A stretch of 64,000 nucleotides of DNA, taken from Neorhizobium vignae (GTDB lineage Bacteria > Pseudomonadota > Alphaproteobacteria > Rhizobiales > Rhizobiaceae). Position 1 is the stretch's first letter. The number at the start of each line of letters is the position of its first letter. Shown here one piece after another: positions 48,106-58,080 of this stretch. The notes beneath the pieces are model-generated. The model was given only the letters and a program-made list of their open reading frames with translations, was not told the DNA's origin and ran no database searches. The translations under genes were made by a program, and so were the position numbers. Location of the stretch: contig NZ_JNNU01000007.1 of NCBI RefSeq assembly GCF_000732195.1, positions 62,001 through 126,000 of the forward strand, written 5' to 3'.

Positions 48106-50313
48106 TCAGGCCATGAAGGCTGGGAACCAGCTTTCGTGCGCTTCCGTGAGCTGCAAGACCGCAACGTTGATGAGGTCGTCGACCACGAGGCTGTCGCCCG
48201 CGACCGCACCGAGCGTGCGGAAGGGCACACCCGCGCCTTCGGCATTCGCCTGCACGAAATTGGCGAGATCGGCTGGCACCGCTATCACGTAGCGGGCCTG
48301 GTCTTCGCCAAACAGCAGCCCATGGGCCGGGCCGCGTTGTTCCTTGAGGCTGACCTTCATGCCCTTGGACGAGGCCATCGCCATTTCGGCAAGCGTGATC
48401 GCAAGACCGCCCGAGGAAATGTCGTGGCAGGCCGTCACCTGGCCGTTGCGGATTAGGGCACGGACGAAATCGCCGTTGCGGCGCTCGGCCTTCAGATCGA
48501 CTTCCGGCGGCGGGCCGTCGATCGTGTCGAGAATGTCGCGCAGATAGACCGACGAGCCGAGATGGCTGCCATCCGTGCCGATCATGATCAGCTTGTCGCC
48601 GTCATTGGCAGAACCGATCTTCGCCATCTTCTGCCAGTCGGGCAGGAGGCCTACACCGGCAATCGTCGGGGTCGGCAGGATCGCGACACCATTGGTCTCG
48701 TTGTAGAGCGACACGTTGCCGGAAACGATCGGGAAATCGAGCGCCCTGCAGGCCTCGCCGATGCCCTTGATGGCGCCGACGAGCTGGCCCATGATTTCAG
48801 GTTTTTCCGGATTTCCGAAATTGAGGTTGTCGGTTGCGGCGAGCGGCTCGGCGCCGGTAGCGACGATGTTGCGCCAGCATTCGGCGACCGCCTGCTTGCC
48901 GCCTTCGAACGGATCGGCTTCGACATAACGCGGCGTGACGTCGGACGAGAAGGCGAGCGCCTTGGTCGGGTGGCTTTCGATGCGCACGACGCCGGCATCG
49001 CCGCCCGGACGCTGCAGCGAATTGCCCTGGATCAGCGTGTCATACTGTTCCCAGACCCAGCGGCGGCTGGACTGGTTGGCCGAACCGATAAGCTTCAGCA
49101 GGGCTTGGTTATAGTCAGCGGGTGCCGCGACCTGCGAGGCGGGCAGGGGCGCGCGGGCATTCGACGGGACCCACGGGCGATCATATTCCGGGGCCTGGTC
49201 GCCGAGGTCCTTGATCGGCAGGTTGGCAACTTCCTCGCCCTGATGCAGCACGCGGAAGCGCAGGTCGTCGGTGGTCTTGCCGACGATCGCGAAATCGAGG
49301 CCCCACTTGACGAAGATCGCCTTGGCCTGATCTTCCTTTTCCGGCTGCAGCACCATGAGCATTCGCTCCTGGCTTTCCGACAGCATCATCTCATAGGCCG
49401 TCATCCGGTCCTCGCGCACCGGCACCTTGTCGAGATCGAGTTCGATGCCGAGATCGCCCTTGGCGCCCATTTCGACGGCCGAGCAGGTAAGACCGGCCGC
49501 GCCCATGTCCTGGATGGCGATCACCGCGCCGGTCGCCATCAGTTCGAGGCAGGCTTCCAGCAGGCACTTTTCGGTGAAGGGGTCGCCGACCTGAACGGTC
49601 GGGCGTTTCTCCTCGATGGATTCGTCGAACTCGGCCGATGCCATGGTGGCTCCGCCGACACCGTCGCGGCCGGTCTTGGCGCCGAGATAGACGACCGGCA
49701 GACCGACGCCCTTGGCTTCCGACAGGAAGATGGCATTCGACTTGGCAAGCCCGGCCGCAAATGCGTTGACCAGGATATTGCCGTTGTAGCGCGGATCGAA
49801 CTCCACTTCGCCGCCGACCGTCGGAACGCCGAAGGAATTGCCGTAACCGCCGACGCCGGCAACGACGCCGGACACAAGATGCTTGGTTTTCGGATGATCG
49901 GGCGCACCGAAGCGCAGCGCGTTCATCGCCGCGATCGGGCGGGCGCCCATCGTGAAGACGTCGCGCAGGATGCCGCCCACACCCGTCGCCGCGCCCTGGT
50001 AGGGCTCGATATAGGACGGGTGGTTGTGGCTCTCCATCTTGAAGACGACGCAATCGCCATCGTCGATGTCGACGACGCCGGCATTCTCGCCCGGCCCTTG
50101 AATGACGCGCGGCCCCTTGGTCGGTAGCGTTCGCAGCCATTTCTTGGAGGATTTGTAGGAGCAGTGCTCGTTCCACATGGCCGAGAAGATACCGAGTTCC
50201 GTGAATGTCGGCTCGCGGCCGATCAGATCGAGAATCCGCTGATATTCGTCGGGCTTCAAGCCGTGCGAGGCGACGAGTTCGGGGGTGATCGCGATACTGT
50301 TCGGGATGGTCAT
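48106..50313 (-). CDS. purL: Phosphoribosylformylglycinamidine synthase subunit PurL
   Basis: ATP-dependent synthetase subunit of FGAM synthase in purine synthesis. At 735 residues it is the short form that needs PurQ for ammonia and PurS for assembly; both are encoded upstream at 51705 and 52657. Landmarks are the N-terminal [35 protein letters not shown], read in parts, the ATP-binding [19 protein letters not shown] and [10 protein letters not shown]. It has its own leader after a terminator. Confidence 0.97.
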   Translation of the reverse strand: MTIPNSIAITPELVASHGLKPDEYQRILDLIGREPTFTELGIFSAMWNEHCSYKSSKKWLRTLPTKGPRVIQGPGENAGVVDIDDGDCVVFKMESHNHPSYIEPYQGAATGVGGILRDVFTMGARPIAAMNALRFGAPDHPKTKHLVSGVVAGVGGYGNSFGVPTVGGEVEFDPRYNGNILVNAFAAGLAKSNAIFLSEAKGVGLPVVYLGAKTGRDGVGGATMASAEFDESIEEKRPTVQVGDPFTEKCLLEACLELMATGAVIAIQDMGAAGLTCSAVEMGAKGDLGIELDLDKVPVREDRMTAYEMMLSESQERMLMVLQPEKEDQAKAIFVKWGLDFAIVGKTTDDLRFRVLHQGEEVANLPIKDLGDQAPEYDRPWVPSNARAPLPASQVAAPADYNQALLKLIGSANQSSRRWVWEQYDTLIQGNSLQRPGGDAGVVRIESHPTKALAFSSDVTPRYVEADPFEGGKQAVAECWRNIVATGAEPLAATDNLNFGNPEKPEIMGQLVGAIKGIGEACRALDFPIVSGNVSLYNETNGVAILPTPTIAGVGLLPDWQKMAKIGSANDGDKLIMIGTDGSHLGSSVYLRDILDTIDGPPPEVDLKAERRNGDFVRALIRNGQVTACHDISSGGLAITLAEMAMASSKGMKVSLKEQRGPAHGLLFGEDQARYVIAVPADLANFVQANAEGAGVPFRTLGAVAGDSLVVDDLINVAVLQLTEAHESWFPAFMA

Positions 50314-50425
50314 GATCTTCTCTGGATTGAAGGGCCAAGCTCTTGGCGCTCTTTAACCTATGTCGCAATGCGGCGCGACAGGAAAATACTGCCTTGCGGC
50401 GTTAGGGCGTGGCGGCCGGAAAACA

Positions 50426-50448
50426 AAAAGCGCCGGAAAACCGGCGCC
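50426..50448 (-). terminator. Intrinsic terminator of the pagL-like gene
   Basis: On the minus strand, GGCGCCGG-TTTT-CCGGCGC is followed by TTTTTG, 27 bases after the stop. Confidence 0.8.
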
Positions 50449-50474
50449 CTCAGTTGGAAAATACTCTATCTGGA

Positions 50475-51029
50475 TCAGAACTTGTAGCCGACCGCGATGC
50501 CTGCGTAGGAGAGGCCGTCGTTGTGATCGCACAGATCGGCGTTCGAAGAATGCTCGACGGTCGCAAGAACGCGCCAGTTGTTGGTGATGTTGTAACCGAG
50601 GCCGAGCGACTCATGGAAGAGCACATGGCAGCCGAGCTTCGGACCGTCGTTCGGCTTGTCGAGGTTGCCGTTGTTGAAGGCGCCGCCGAAGCCGAGATCG
50701 ACGAAGATCTTGTCGGTGATCGGTGCCGTCCAGGTGAAGCCCGCAAAGACCTGGCTCGCTTCACCCGCCGTCGACACGATCGCGCCGACATGGACGCGCG
50801 GACGCAGCATGTGGTCCATGAAGCTCTGGGCATGGCGCTGGTCGAAGGGGTCGAAGAAGACGGTGGCGGACGGGAATGCGCCCTTCTCGAACGTGCTCTT
50901 GCTCTGGATCGAACCGGAAACGCCGATTCGCACTTCGTCGAACAGCCGCTCCTGCGCAACGGCGGTAGAGGACAGCGCCGACGCCGCCAGGACTGCACCG
51001 ACCACGGTTCCGAAAAATGCCTTGTTCAT
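50475..51029 (-). CDS. PagL-like lipid A deacylase / outer membrane beta-barrel
   Basis: A 184-residue protein with signal peptide (cut near AVAQ-E) and a C-terminal aromatic beta-barrel end (GIAVGYKF). It resembles acyloxyacyl hydrolase/PagL enzymes, which remove the 3-O fatty acid from lipid A. The catalytic His-x-Ser is likely H160-S-S162 in EHSSNADLC, after FHESLGLGYNI. I choose ATG 51029 as it begins the signal peptide. It sits between purL and purQ with its own terminator. Confidence 0.75.
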   Translation of the reverse strand: MNKAFFGTVVGAVLAASALSSTAVAQERLFDEVRIGVSGSIQSKSTFEKGAFPSATVFFDPFDQRHAQSFMDHMLRPRVHVGAIVSTAGEASQVFAGFTWTAPITDKIFVDLGFGGAFNNGNLDKPNDGPKLGCHVLFHESLGLGYNITNNWRVLATVEHSSNADLCDHNDGLSYAGIAVGYKF

Positions 51030-51249
51030 TCCATCGCCCTCATACGCACCGCGATTTTGCGGCTGGCGCGATCCCGCGATACGGGTCGCCCGCTTCTCGA
51101 TGACGAAAGTGGTACAATGACGGGTAGCGCCCGTCCAGCGCCGGTTCACGGACCGTTATGACTTGTGGCGAAAAAACGCAAAGATTCGGGCGAGCCGGTG
51201 CAGAGCTGCAACAGATTGTTTACAGAGATGTAAATTCAAATGGTTAATA

Positions 51250-51648
51250 TCAGCAGCCGCTCGCACCGCCGGCCCAGCGGAGCACGTCGCGCTTGATTCT
51301 CTCGCCTTCCGGGCCGCCCATCATCGGACCGAATGCGTCGAGACGGGCGGGGTTGCCCTCCGCCTGCACCACCAGCATCGGGCGCGACTCGGGACTGTTG
51401 CGCGGCACGGCGAGAATGCGCGGCCGGCCGGAGAATGAGTTGAGTTCCGGTGCGAGTCGATAGGGCTTGAAGGCCGCGTCGCCCGACTTGAACCAGCAGC
51501 TATTGGCGGCGAGCGCCACGCGCTCCATCGTCGGCAGCGCCGCACGGTTCGCCGTCACCGCCGCCGGGCGTTCCGATTGGCAGGCGGAAAGCGCGATGCC
51601 AAGGGCGGCGAGAGGAAATGCACAGAGCAGGCGATAAGTGAACGGCAT
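51250..51648 (-). CDS. Small lipoprotein of unknown function
   Basis: A 132-residue protein with lipobox ALSAC at about residues 19-23. The mature part includes CWFKSGDAAFKPYRLAPELN and SGRPRILAVPR and ends with a cysteine. I do not recognise the family. Start ATG 51648. It is just downstream of purQ on the same strand. Confidence 0.65.
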   Translation of the reverse strand: MPFTYRLLCAFPLAALGIALSACQSERPAAVTANRAALPTMERVALAANSCWFKSGDAAFKPYRLAPELNSFSGRPRILAVPRNSPESRPMLVVQAEGNPARLDAFGPMMGGPEGERIKRDVLRWAGGASGC

Positions 51649-51704
51649 CAAGCGTCCTGACGTGGTTTCGATCGTTCTGGGATCGATCCGGATAAGATGA
51701 AGGT

Positions 51705-52385
51705 TCAGGCGGTCGCGGCGATCACATCGAGCGCCGAGGCGAAAATCCCGCGCCCGTCATTGCCGCCATGGGCGGCTTCGATCAGGTTTTCCGGATGCGG
51801 CATCATGCCGAGCACGTTGCCGCGGCTGTTCATGACGCCGGCGATATCGTTCAGCGAGCCGTTCGGGTTGGTGCCTTCGGCATAACGGAAGACGATCTCG
51901 CCGCGATCTTCCATGCCGGACAAGGTCTCCGCATCGACGAAATAGTTGCCGTCGTGATGGGCGACCGGGCAGCGAAGCACCTGGCCCTTTTCATAGGCCC
52001 GGGTGAAATCCGTGTCGGCGTTGACCACTTCGAGCTTCACTTCCTTGCAGACGAATTTCAGCGAGGAATTGCGCATCAATGCGCCAGGCAGCATGCCCGC
52101 TTCGACGAGGATCTGGAAACCGTTGCAGACGCCGAGCACCTTGACGCCCTTGTCGGCCTTGTCCCGGATCGCCTGCATGACCGGCATACGGGCTGCAATC
52201 GCTCCGCAGCGCAGGTAATCACCATAGGAGAACCCGCCCGGAATGACGATGAGGTCGACATCATCCGGAATGTCGGTCTCGGTCTGCCAGATGGTGATTG
52301 GCGCCTTGCCGGAGATCTTGGTGAGGGCGGCGATCATGTCGCGATCGCGATTGAGACCGGGAAGCTGAACGACGGCGGATTTCAT
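51705..52385 (-). CDS. purQ: Phosphoribosylformylglycinamidine synthase subunit PurQ
   Basis: Glutaminase subunit that feeds ammonia to PurL. 226 residues. The class I amidotransferase triad is C87 (GVCNGFQ), H197 and E199 (MPHPEN). [18 protein letters not shown] is typical. Its ATG overlaps the stop of the small coiled-coil orf (ATGA), so the two are coupled. Confidence 0.97.
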   Translation of the reverse strand: MKSAVVQLPGLNRDRDMIAALTKISGKAPITIWQTETDIPDDVDLIVIPGGFSYGDYLRCGAIAARMPVMQAIRDKADKGVKVLGVCNGFQILVEAGMLPGALMRNSSLKFVCKEVKLEVVNADTDFTRAYEKGQVLRCPVAHHDGNYFVDAETLSGMEDRGEIVFRYAEGTNPNGSLNDIAGVMNSRGNVLGMMPHPENLIEAAHGGNDGRGIFASALDVIAATA

Positions 52386-52639
52386 GGGTGCGGTTCAAAC
52401 CTTGCCTGGGCCTCGGCGAGCTCGCGCAGTTCGAGGCGGTTTTCGATACGGTCGAGTCGATTTTCAATATGCCCAATCGTGACGCGAAGATTGTTCATAT
52501 CCCCTTGGAGAACGTGAAGTTGTCCTCTTAAGGTCATGTGGTCGGCTCGCAACTCACCAATTGATAGTTCGACTTTATCAAATCGCTGATGAATCTTCTT
52601 GAGAAGCTCATACATCAATTCACTTGTGATCTCGGCCAT
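52382..52639 (-). CDS. Small coiled-coil protein inside the pur cluster
   Basis: An 85-residue, all-helical protein with a clear heptad-like pattern ([25 protein letters not shown] near the end, read in parts). No membrane segment. GGAG lies six bases before ATG 52639; GTG 52642 is one codon earlier. Its stop overlaps the purQ start. The DNA is visibly richer in A and T than purQ and purS on either side, suggesting a later insertion between them. Function unknown. Confidence 0.7.
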   Translation of the reverse strand: MAEITSELMYELLKKIHQRFDKVELSIGELRADHMTLRGQLHVLQGDMNNLRVTIGHIENRLDRIENRLELRELAEAQARFEPHP

Positions 52640-52656
52640 CACATACTCCGCAACCT

Positions 52657-52899
52657 TCAGTCGAGTGCGATAGTATAATTCTCAATCACAGTGTTTGCCA
52701 ACAGCTTCTCGCACATGGCTTTCAGGTCCGCCTCCGCCTTGGCCTTGTCCGCGCCCTCGAGTTCGAGGTCGAAGACCTTGCCCTGGCGCACATGGCCGAC
52801 GCCGGAAAAACCGAGACTGCCGAGCGCGCCTTCGATGGCCTTGCCCTGCGGATCGAGAACGCCGTTCTTGAGCGTGACTGTCACGTGTGCCTTGATCAC
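52657..52899 (-). CDS. purS: Phosphoribosylformylglycinamidine synthase subunit PurS
   Basis: Assembly subunit of the PurSQL FGAM synthase. 80 residues. VTVTLKNGVLDPQGKAIEGAL and VGHVRQGKVFDLEL are diagnostic. The start is GTG 52899, following a GGGGG-rich ribosome site; there is no ATG at this position, and the longer frame to 53103 reads through the end of purC. Confidence 0.93.
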   Translation of the reverse strand: MIKAHVTVTLKNGVLDPQGKAIEGALGSLGFSGVGHVRQGKVFDLELEGADKAKAEADLKAMCEKLLANTVIENYTIALD

Positions 52900-52915
52900 T
52901 GATCCAACCCCCAGA

Positions 52916-53680
52916 TTACTTGACGAGAACCGGCCCGGTCCCGCGGATCGGTTCGTTTTCATTGATGATTCCGAGACGCCGAGCGACTTCCGAATAGGCT
53001 TCAACGAGCCCGCCGAGATCGCGCCGGAAGCGGTCCTTGTCCATCTTTTCGCGGGTCTCGATATCCCAGAGCCGGCAGCTGTCCGGCGAGATTTCGTCGG
53101 CAAGGATGATGCGCATCATGTCGCCTTCGAACAGGCGGCCGCATTCGATCTTGAAATCGACGAGTTGGATGCCGACGCCGAGGAAAAGCCCGGAGAGGAA
53201 GTCGTTGACGCGGATGGCGAGCGCCATGATGTCGTCGAGTTCGGCAGGGTTCGCCCAGCCGAAAGCGGTGATGTGCTCCTCGGAGACCATCGGATCGGCG
53301 AGCGCGTCGGACTTGTAATAGAACTCGATGATCGAGCGCGGCAGGACCATGCCTTCTTCGATGCCGAGGCGGGTCGAAAGCGATCCGGCGGCAACGTTGC
53401 GCACCACGATCTCGAGCGGAATCATCTCCACTTCCTTGATCAACTGCTCGCGCATGTTCAGCCGGCGGATGAAATGCGTCGGGATGCCGATCTTGTTCAG
53501 ATGGGTGAAGAGGTATTCCGAGATGCGGTTGTTGAGTACTCCCTTGCCGTCGATGACGTCATGTTTCTTCTTGTTGAAGGCAGTGGCGTCGTCCTTGAAA
53601 AACTGGATCAACGTGCCGGGCTCGGGGCCTTCATAAAGGATTTTGGCCTTGCCTTCGTAGATACGGCGGCGACGGTTCAT
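52916..53680 (-). CDS. purC: Phosphoribosylaminoimidazole-succinocarboxamide synthase
   Basis: Adds aspartate to CAIR in purine synthesis. 254 residues. It has [11 protein letters not shown] at the N-terminus, the ATP/substrate block VRNVAAGS and [14 protein letters not shown]. It is the first gene of the purC-purS-orf-purQ run, 16 bases before purS. Confidence 0.96.
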   Translation of the reverse strand: MNRRRRIYEGKAKILYEGPEPGTLIQFFKDDATAFNKKKHDVIDGKGVLNNRISEYLFTHLNKIGIPTHFIRRLNMREQLIKEVEMIPLEIVVRNVAAGSLSTRLGIEEGMVLPRSIIEFYYKSDALADPMVSEEHITAFGWANPAELDDIMALAIRVNDFLSGLFLGVGIQLVDFKIECGRLFEGDMMRIILADEISPDSCRLWDIETREKMDKDRFRRDLGGLVEAYSEVARRLGIINENEPIRGTGPVLVK

Positions 53681-54386
53681 GATTCTTGTCTCATTGTTGG
53701 CGCCCCTAACGGACGCAATGGATGATGTTGAGCGGTCCCTTATCGGAAAAGAACGGGTTTCACAATGCGGGCCTCCAAACCTTTGTGGGCGAGGGGTGGG
53801 CGAAGCCCAACCAGGAATCAGTGAGCTTCAGATTACACGGGTTCTCGAAGGTTTTGCTCTAGCAACTGAGGTGTCCGGGCCGAAAGGGCGGTAATAAACA
53901 GGAAAAGGAGGGACCCATGACATATATGCTCTTTGTGAACGGGCCAAAGCCGTTAACGACCAATTTACCTGTGACCAAAGCGTGCGGTTTCGCGCGGGAA
54001 GTCGTCGCAAGGGCTGATGGGCCTCCGGGTCGCATGGCTGCTCCCTCTGCCGATGCAGGCGCCTGTGCCGTGATCTGGGATTTCAATCCTCGACGGCAAG
54101 GCTCCGCAGGACTTAGCCACCAAATTGCGTCATGATTTCGACGCGGCCGGTATCTCAATTCCAGGCGAGGAGCTGTGATTGGCGATGCCAGCCCTGTCAC
54201 CAGACCCGGCAAAAAGGCTGTGGGCAAAGACAGCGGGGCGCGGGTTTCCCCGCGGCGGAATTCGCATTCGTCAACTGCCGGCCACGATTCCGCTTCCGTC
54301 AGTGTCGGAATCGACGTCCCGCCGATTGCGCTCGCCTCGTCTTTTGATTATGGGGTCCCATATAAGTTCACTTTGGGAGACCCGAG
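53681..54386. other. 706-base interval between purC and the DUF1476 gene
   Basis: It holds the divergent promoters of purC and the plus-strand genes, and a frameshifted small orf (53917-54178). In the remaining parts (53681-53900 and 54180-54386) I see no supported gene; open frames there start with TTG and lack ribosome sites. Confidence 0.5.
53917..54178 (+). pseudogene. Frameshifted small orf
   Basis: An ATG at 53917 follows an excellent ribosome site (AAAGGAGGG, five bases away) and encodes MTYMLFVNGPKPLTTNLP and on to AVIWDF. The frame then becomes Arg-rich. One base later in phase, at about 54089, a sensible C-terminus continues: ILDGKAPQDLATKL, then RHDFDAAGISIPGEEL and a stop at 54176-54178. 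Dropping one A at about 54086-54090 would give a single 87-residue protein. It could be a pseudogene, a sequencing error or a programmed shift. I do not know the family. Confidence 0.45.
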
Positions 54387-54701
54387 ATGAGTGGCCTCAG
54401 CGATCGCGAAAAAGCCTTTGAAAACAAGTTTGCCCTGGACCAGGAGTTGAAGTTCAAGGCGCTCGCCCGCCGCAACAAGCTCGCCGGCCTCTGGGCAGCG
54501 GGCCTGCTCGGCAAGGCGGATGCCGACGCTTACGCAAAGGAAGTCGTTGTTGCCGACTTCGAGGAAGCGGGCGACGAGGATGTGTTCCGCAAACTGCGCA
54601 GCGATCTCGATGCCGCCGGGGTATCCATCTCCGACCAGGATATCCGCACCAAGATGGTGGAGCTTCTGGCTCAGGCAATCGATCAGATCGAGAACCAATA
54701 A
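54387..54701 (+). CDS. DUF1476, zeta inhibitor of F1FO-ATP synthase
   Basis: A 104-residue helical protein of the alphaproteobacterial DUF1476 family, shown in Paracoccus to inhibit the F1 ATPase. Typical are FENKFALDQELKFKALARRNKL (read in parts), GLWAA and DEDVFRKLRSDLDAAGV. GGGAGACC precedes the ATG. A terminator follows. Confidence 0.9.
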   Translation: MSGLSDREKAFENKFALDQELKFKALARRNKLAGLWAAGLLGKADADAYAKEVVVADFEEAGDEDVFRKLRSDLDAAGVSISDQDIRTKMVELLAQAIDQIENQ

Positions 54702-54726
54702 GCCGTATTCAGGCGGTCTGATGTGA

Positions 54727-54755
54727 AAGCTGCGTCCGGCCGGGCGCGGCTTTTC
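54727..54755 (+). terminator. Intrinsic terminator after the DUF1476 gene
   Basis: AAGCTGCG (54727-54734) pairs with CGCGGCTT (54745-54752) with one G-T pair; TTTTCTTTCTT follows. Confidence 0.7.
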
Positions 54756-54776
54756 TTTCTTGCATAAATCGGGATC

Positions 54777-57368
54777 TCAGTCGCCGGTGGGGTGCCGCTT
54801 GCGATTGTCGGGCTGCGGATTTTCGCTTGGACGCCACCGGGCGGAAAGTATGAAATCCGGAATGCTGCCGCGCGGCATCGGTCTTGCGAGCGCATAACCC
54901 TGCAGCACGTCGCAGCCGAGATCACGCAGGATGCGGATCTGTTCCGTGGTCTCGACGCCTTCCGCGACAACCTCGATATTCAGCGATTTGCCGATCTCGA
55001 TGATCGATCCGACCATCTTCCGTTGCTTTTGCGACTGCGAGACCAGGCGGACGAGTTCGCGATCGATTTTCAGCGCGCGCGGATTGAGCCGCAGGAGACT
55101 GATGATCGAGGCATGACCGGTGCCGAAATCGTCGATCTCGATCTCGATGCCGAGCTTCCTGATCCGCGCCAGGTTCTTCAGCACATCGTCGTCGCAATTG
55201 TCCAGGAAGATCGATTCCAGCAGTTCGAAGGACACCGTGCCCGGCTCGATCTTGAGCTTCTTGAGTTTGCGCGACAGCGAGGCGTCGTGCAGCCGCCGGT
55301 AGGAAACGTTGACCGAAAGTTTTGGAATCGAAAGGCCACGCGCGCGCCAGTCCCGGAAATCGGCAAGCGCCTTGTCGAGGATGGTGCCGTCGATCACCGA
55401 GACGACATCGAGTTCCTCGGCCATATCGAGGAATTTGTCGGGAGACAGCATGCCGCGTTCCGGGTGCATCCACCGCGCCAGCGTTTCCACGCCGGCGATC
55501 TCCAGCGTCCGCGCATCGAACTGCAGCTGATAATACGGAATGAACTCGTCGCGCTCGAGAGCAAGAAGGATCTCGTCGGAAATACGCTTGGTGCTGATGA
55601 TCTCGTTCTGGGTCTCGGCAGAGAAGAATTCATGCCGGTTGCGGCCGCGGTTCTTGGCCCGGTAGAGCGCGATATCGGCGTTCAGGAGAAGCTGTCTCGC
55701 GTCCACATCCGCTCCCGTGTGGCAGGCGATGCCGATGCTGGCGCCGAAACGGCAGTCGTGGCCCTCATAGGATACCGGCTTGCGCAACTCTTTGATGATG
55801 CGGTCGGCCAGATGCGAGAGCTTGCGCGGCGATCCTTCGAATTTCGACAGGATGACGAACTCATCGCCGCCGATACGGGCGACGAAATCGCCCTTGCGGA
55901 TCGTGCCCTTGAGGACTTTCGCCGCATGCTTCAGCATCATGTCGCCGGCACTGTGGCCGAGCGTGTCGTTGATCTGCTTGAAGCGGTCGAGGTCGATATG
56001 GAGGATTGCGATGCCGTGTCGGTCGCGGGCGCATTCCGCCGCCATGCGATCCAGCATCTCGTCGAGATAACGCCGATTGGGGAGATCGGTCAGGTAGTCG
56101 TGCATCGCGTTGTGCTCGATGCTGCTGCGGGCGGCTTCGAGTTCGCGGTTGCGCGCCTCGGCAAGGGTCTTTGCCCGTTCCAGTTCCCGGTGAAGCGTCA
56201 CATCGGCCGTGACGTCCCAGTTGGCGCCGACCATCTTCTGGTGACCGTTACCGTCGATGAAAGACATGGTGCGGGTGCGCACGACGCGTTCGGAGCCGTC
56301 CCGCAGTATCACGCGGTATTGGTCCGAGAAACGTTTGCCCTCTTCGATATGGGCAGAGACGTTTGCCTGGACGCGTGCCGCATCGTCCGGGTGCAGGAAG
56401 CTCTCCCAGAGCCCGCCGATCTTCACTTCCTCGGTCTTTTCCAGTCCGTAGATCCGGAACATCCGTTCGTCCCATTCAACCTGGCCGGTGGAGAAGTCGG
56501 ATTCGTAGACGCCAATGCCGGATATTTCGAGCGCCATGTCGAGCCGCCTCGACATCTGCGCCGTCCTCTCTTCAGCGGCTTTGCGGGCGCTGATGTCCGT
56601 GTCCGTGCCGACCACGCGGGTCGCCTTGCCGCTCGCGTCCCATTCGACACAGGCGCCCCGGCATTCGATCCAGACCCAATGCCCCTGCTTGTGGCGTTCG
56701 CGATAGTCGAAGACGGCGTAGGCGGGATCCCCGGCGATCTGTCGCTCCATGGCGTGGATGACGCGCGCATGGTCGTCCGGATGGACAAGCTCGAGCCATT
56801 CCTCCGTGCTGGCGGCCAGCGGATCCTCCGCCGACATTCCCCGGATCTGCCGCCACACCGGCGAATAGTACTTCTGGCCTGTCGCGTAGTTATGATCCCA
56901 GACGCCTGAGACCGAGCTGACCAGCGCGTTGTCCCAGCGGCTTTCGCGTTCGGCAAGTTCTTCGAACTGCCCTCTTTGATCCGTGATGTCGCTCAGATGG
57001 ACGGCAAACAGAAACTGCCCTTTGAGGTTTTTGCCGAGCGGCGCGAACGTGGCCAGCGCCCATCGCTGCGAACCGGTTGGGTGCATGACGCGCAGCTCCA
57101 GGCGTTTTGCCGGGGAAACGATGTTCAGGCCCTGGATCGCCTGATGGAAGTCGGCTTCGTCATCGGAATGCAGGAGGGTCGAAAAGACCGCCGGCTTCTG
57201 GCTCTCGCCAATCCACTCGCGTTTGAATGCGCCATTTGCGAACAAGAGCGCCGCGGCATGGTCGATAATGGCAATCGGGAAGGGGGCGGCTTCGAATACC
57301 GTCTCAAGAACGCCGATTTCGTCTCCTGGGTCGGAGACCAAAGGGCGTGGGAGAACATTTGACGGCAT
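54777..57368 (-). CDS. PAS-PAS-PAS-GGDEF-EAL protein
   Basis: A cyclic-di-GMP enzyme of 863 residues, without membrane segments. Three PAS domains (about 15-125, 135-255 and 265-380) are followed by GGDEF (about 405-565; intact signature RIGGDEFVIL, so cyclase activity is possible) and EAL (about 575-825; first motif GVETLARW, with DDFGTGHASI and AEGVETTEQ intact, so phosphodiesterase activity is possible). ATG 57368 begins MPSNVL; an upstream TTG at 57419 is less likely. It converges on the DUF1476 gene. Confidence 0.92.
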   Translation of the reverse strand: MPSNVLPRPLVSDPGDEIGVLETVFEAAPFPIAIIDHAAALLFANGAFKREWIGESQKPAVFSTLLHSDDEADFHQAIQGLNIVSPAKRLELRVMHPTGSQRWALATFAPLGKNLKGQFLFAVHLSDITDQRGQFEELAERESRWDNALVSSVSGVWDHNYATGQKYYSPVWRQIRGMSAEDPLAASTEEWLELVHPDDHARVIHAMERQIAGDPAYAVFDYRERHKQGHWVWIECRGACVEWDASGKATRVVGTDTDISARKAAEERTAQMSRRLDMALEISGIGVYESDFSTGQVEWDERMFRIYGLEKTEEVKIGGLWESFLHPDDAARVQANVSAHIEEGKRFSDQYRVILRDGSERVVRTRTMSFIDGNGHQKMVGANWDVTADVTLHRELERAKTLAEARNRELEAARSSIEHNAMHDYLTDLPNRRYLDEMLDRMAAECARDRHGIAILHIDLDRFKQINDTLGHSAGDMMLKHAAKVLKGTIRKGDFVARIGGDEFVILSKFEGSPRKLSHLADRIIKELRKPVSYEGHDCRFGASIGIACHTGADVDARQLLLNADIALYRAKNRGRNRHEFFSAETQNEIISTKRISDEILLALERDEFIPYYQLQFDARTLEIAGVETLARWMHPERGMLSPDKFLDMAEELDVVSVIDGTILDKALADFRDWRARGLSIPKLSVNVSYRRLHDASLSRKLKKLKIEPGTVSFELLESIFLDNCDDDVLKNLARIRKLGIEIEIDDFGTGHASIISLLRLNPRALKIDRELVRLVSQSQKQRKMVGSIIEIGKSLNIEVVAEGVETTEQIRILRDLGCDVLQGYALARPMPRGSIPDFILSARWRPSENPQPDNRKRHPTGD

Positions 57369-57494
57369 CGGCACAGCCTGGCTCGCAACAAAACGAGCGG
57401 GCACTTTAGCAAGTGTCAATTAAATCCAGCTTAAAATTGCTGTTCGAATTGATGCACGCGGAAATTAGTGGCAAACGCCAATTCCCCCGTGTTT

Positions 57495-58049
57495 TCAAGG
57501 CTTCAGGCGGCTGATGAACTGGGCAAAAACCATCGTGCCTTCCGGCCACGGTCCATGGCCGGAATCCTGGTTGATGTGGCCGGCTTCCCCTGCATCGACC
57601 AGCATCGAACCCCAGGCGGAAGCGATGTCGTCTGCATGTTCGTAGGAGCCGAACGGATCATTGCGGCTTGCAACCGTTAGCGACGGGAAGGGAAGCGGAT
57701 CCCGCGGGTAGGGGCCGAAGGTCTGCAGGTGCTTGGGCCGGATGGACGGATTGTCCACTTCCGGCGGGGCCACGAAAAAGGCGCCGGCCACCGGTTTCGT
57801 GAACAGCGGAACGGCATGAATGACGGTCGGGATGCCGAGCGAATGGGCGACGAGGACGACCGGCCGCGTCGCACGGTTCACTTCTTCGGCGACACGTGCG
57901 ACCCAGTCCTCGCGCACGGGCTTCGACCATTCCTCCTGCTCGACCCGCCGGGCCGTCGTCAGCTTCTGCTCCCAACGGGTCTGCCAGTGATGCGGCCCGG
58001 AATTGGTGTAGCCGGGGACGATCAATATATCTGCTTCGGATGCCTTCAT
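57495..58049 (-). CDS. RBBP9/YdeN family alpha/beta hydrolase
   Basis: A 184-residue serine hydrolase fold. The predicted triad is S70 (VAHSLG), D131 (SRNDPFGS) and H159 (GEAGHINQDSG). WVSI-type lid elements are absent, as normal for this short family. Substrate unknown. It lies 31 bases downstream of the purB stop side on the same strand, and ATG 58049 starts it. Confidence 0.85.
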   Translation of the reverse strand: MKASEADILIVPGYTNSGPHHWQTRWEQKLTTARRVEQEEWSKPVREDWVARVAEEVNRATRPVVLVAHSLGIPTVIHAVPLFTKPVAGAFFVAPPEVDNPSIRPKHLQTFGPYPRDPLPFPSLTVASRNDPFGSYEHADDIASAWGSMLVDAGEAGHINQDSGHGPWPEGTMVFAQFISRLKP

Positions 58050-58080
58050 GGCGCCTATCTGTGTTCGCAGAGGGTCAAGA

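Noticed and set aside
52900..53103. N-terminal extension of PurS
   Set aside because: It reads through the 3' end of purC in another frame; the GTG at 52899 gives the normal 80-residue protein.
54179..54421. An 80-codon open frame just before the DUF1476 gene
   Set aside because: It starts with TTG, has no ribosome site and overlaps the DUF1476 start out of frame.
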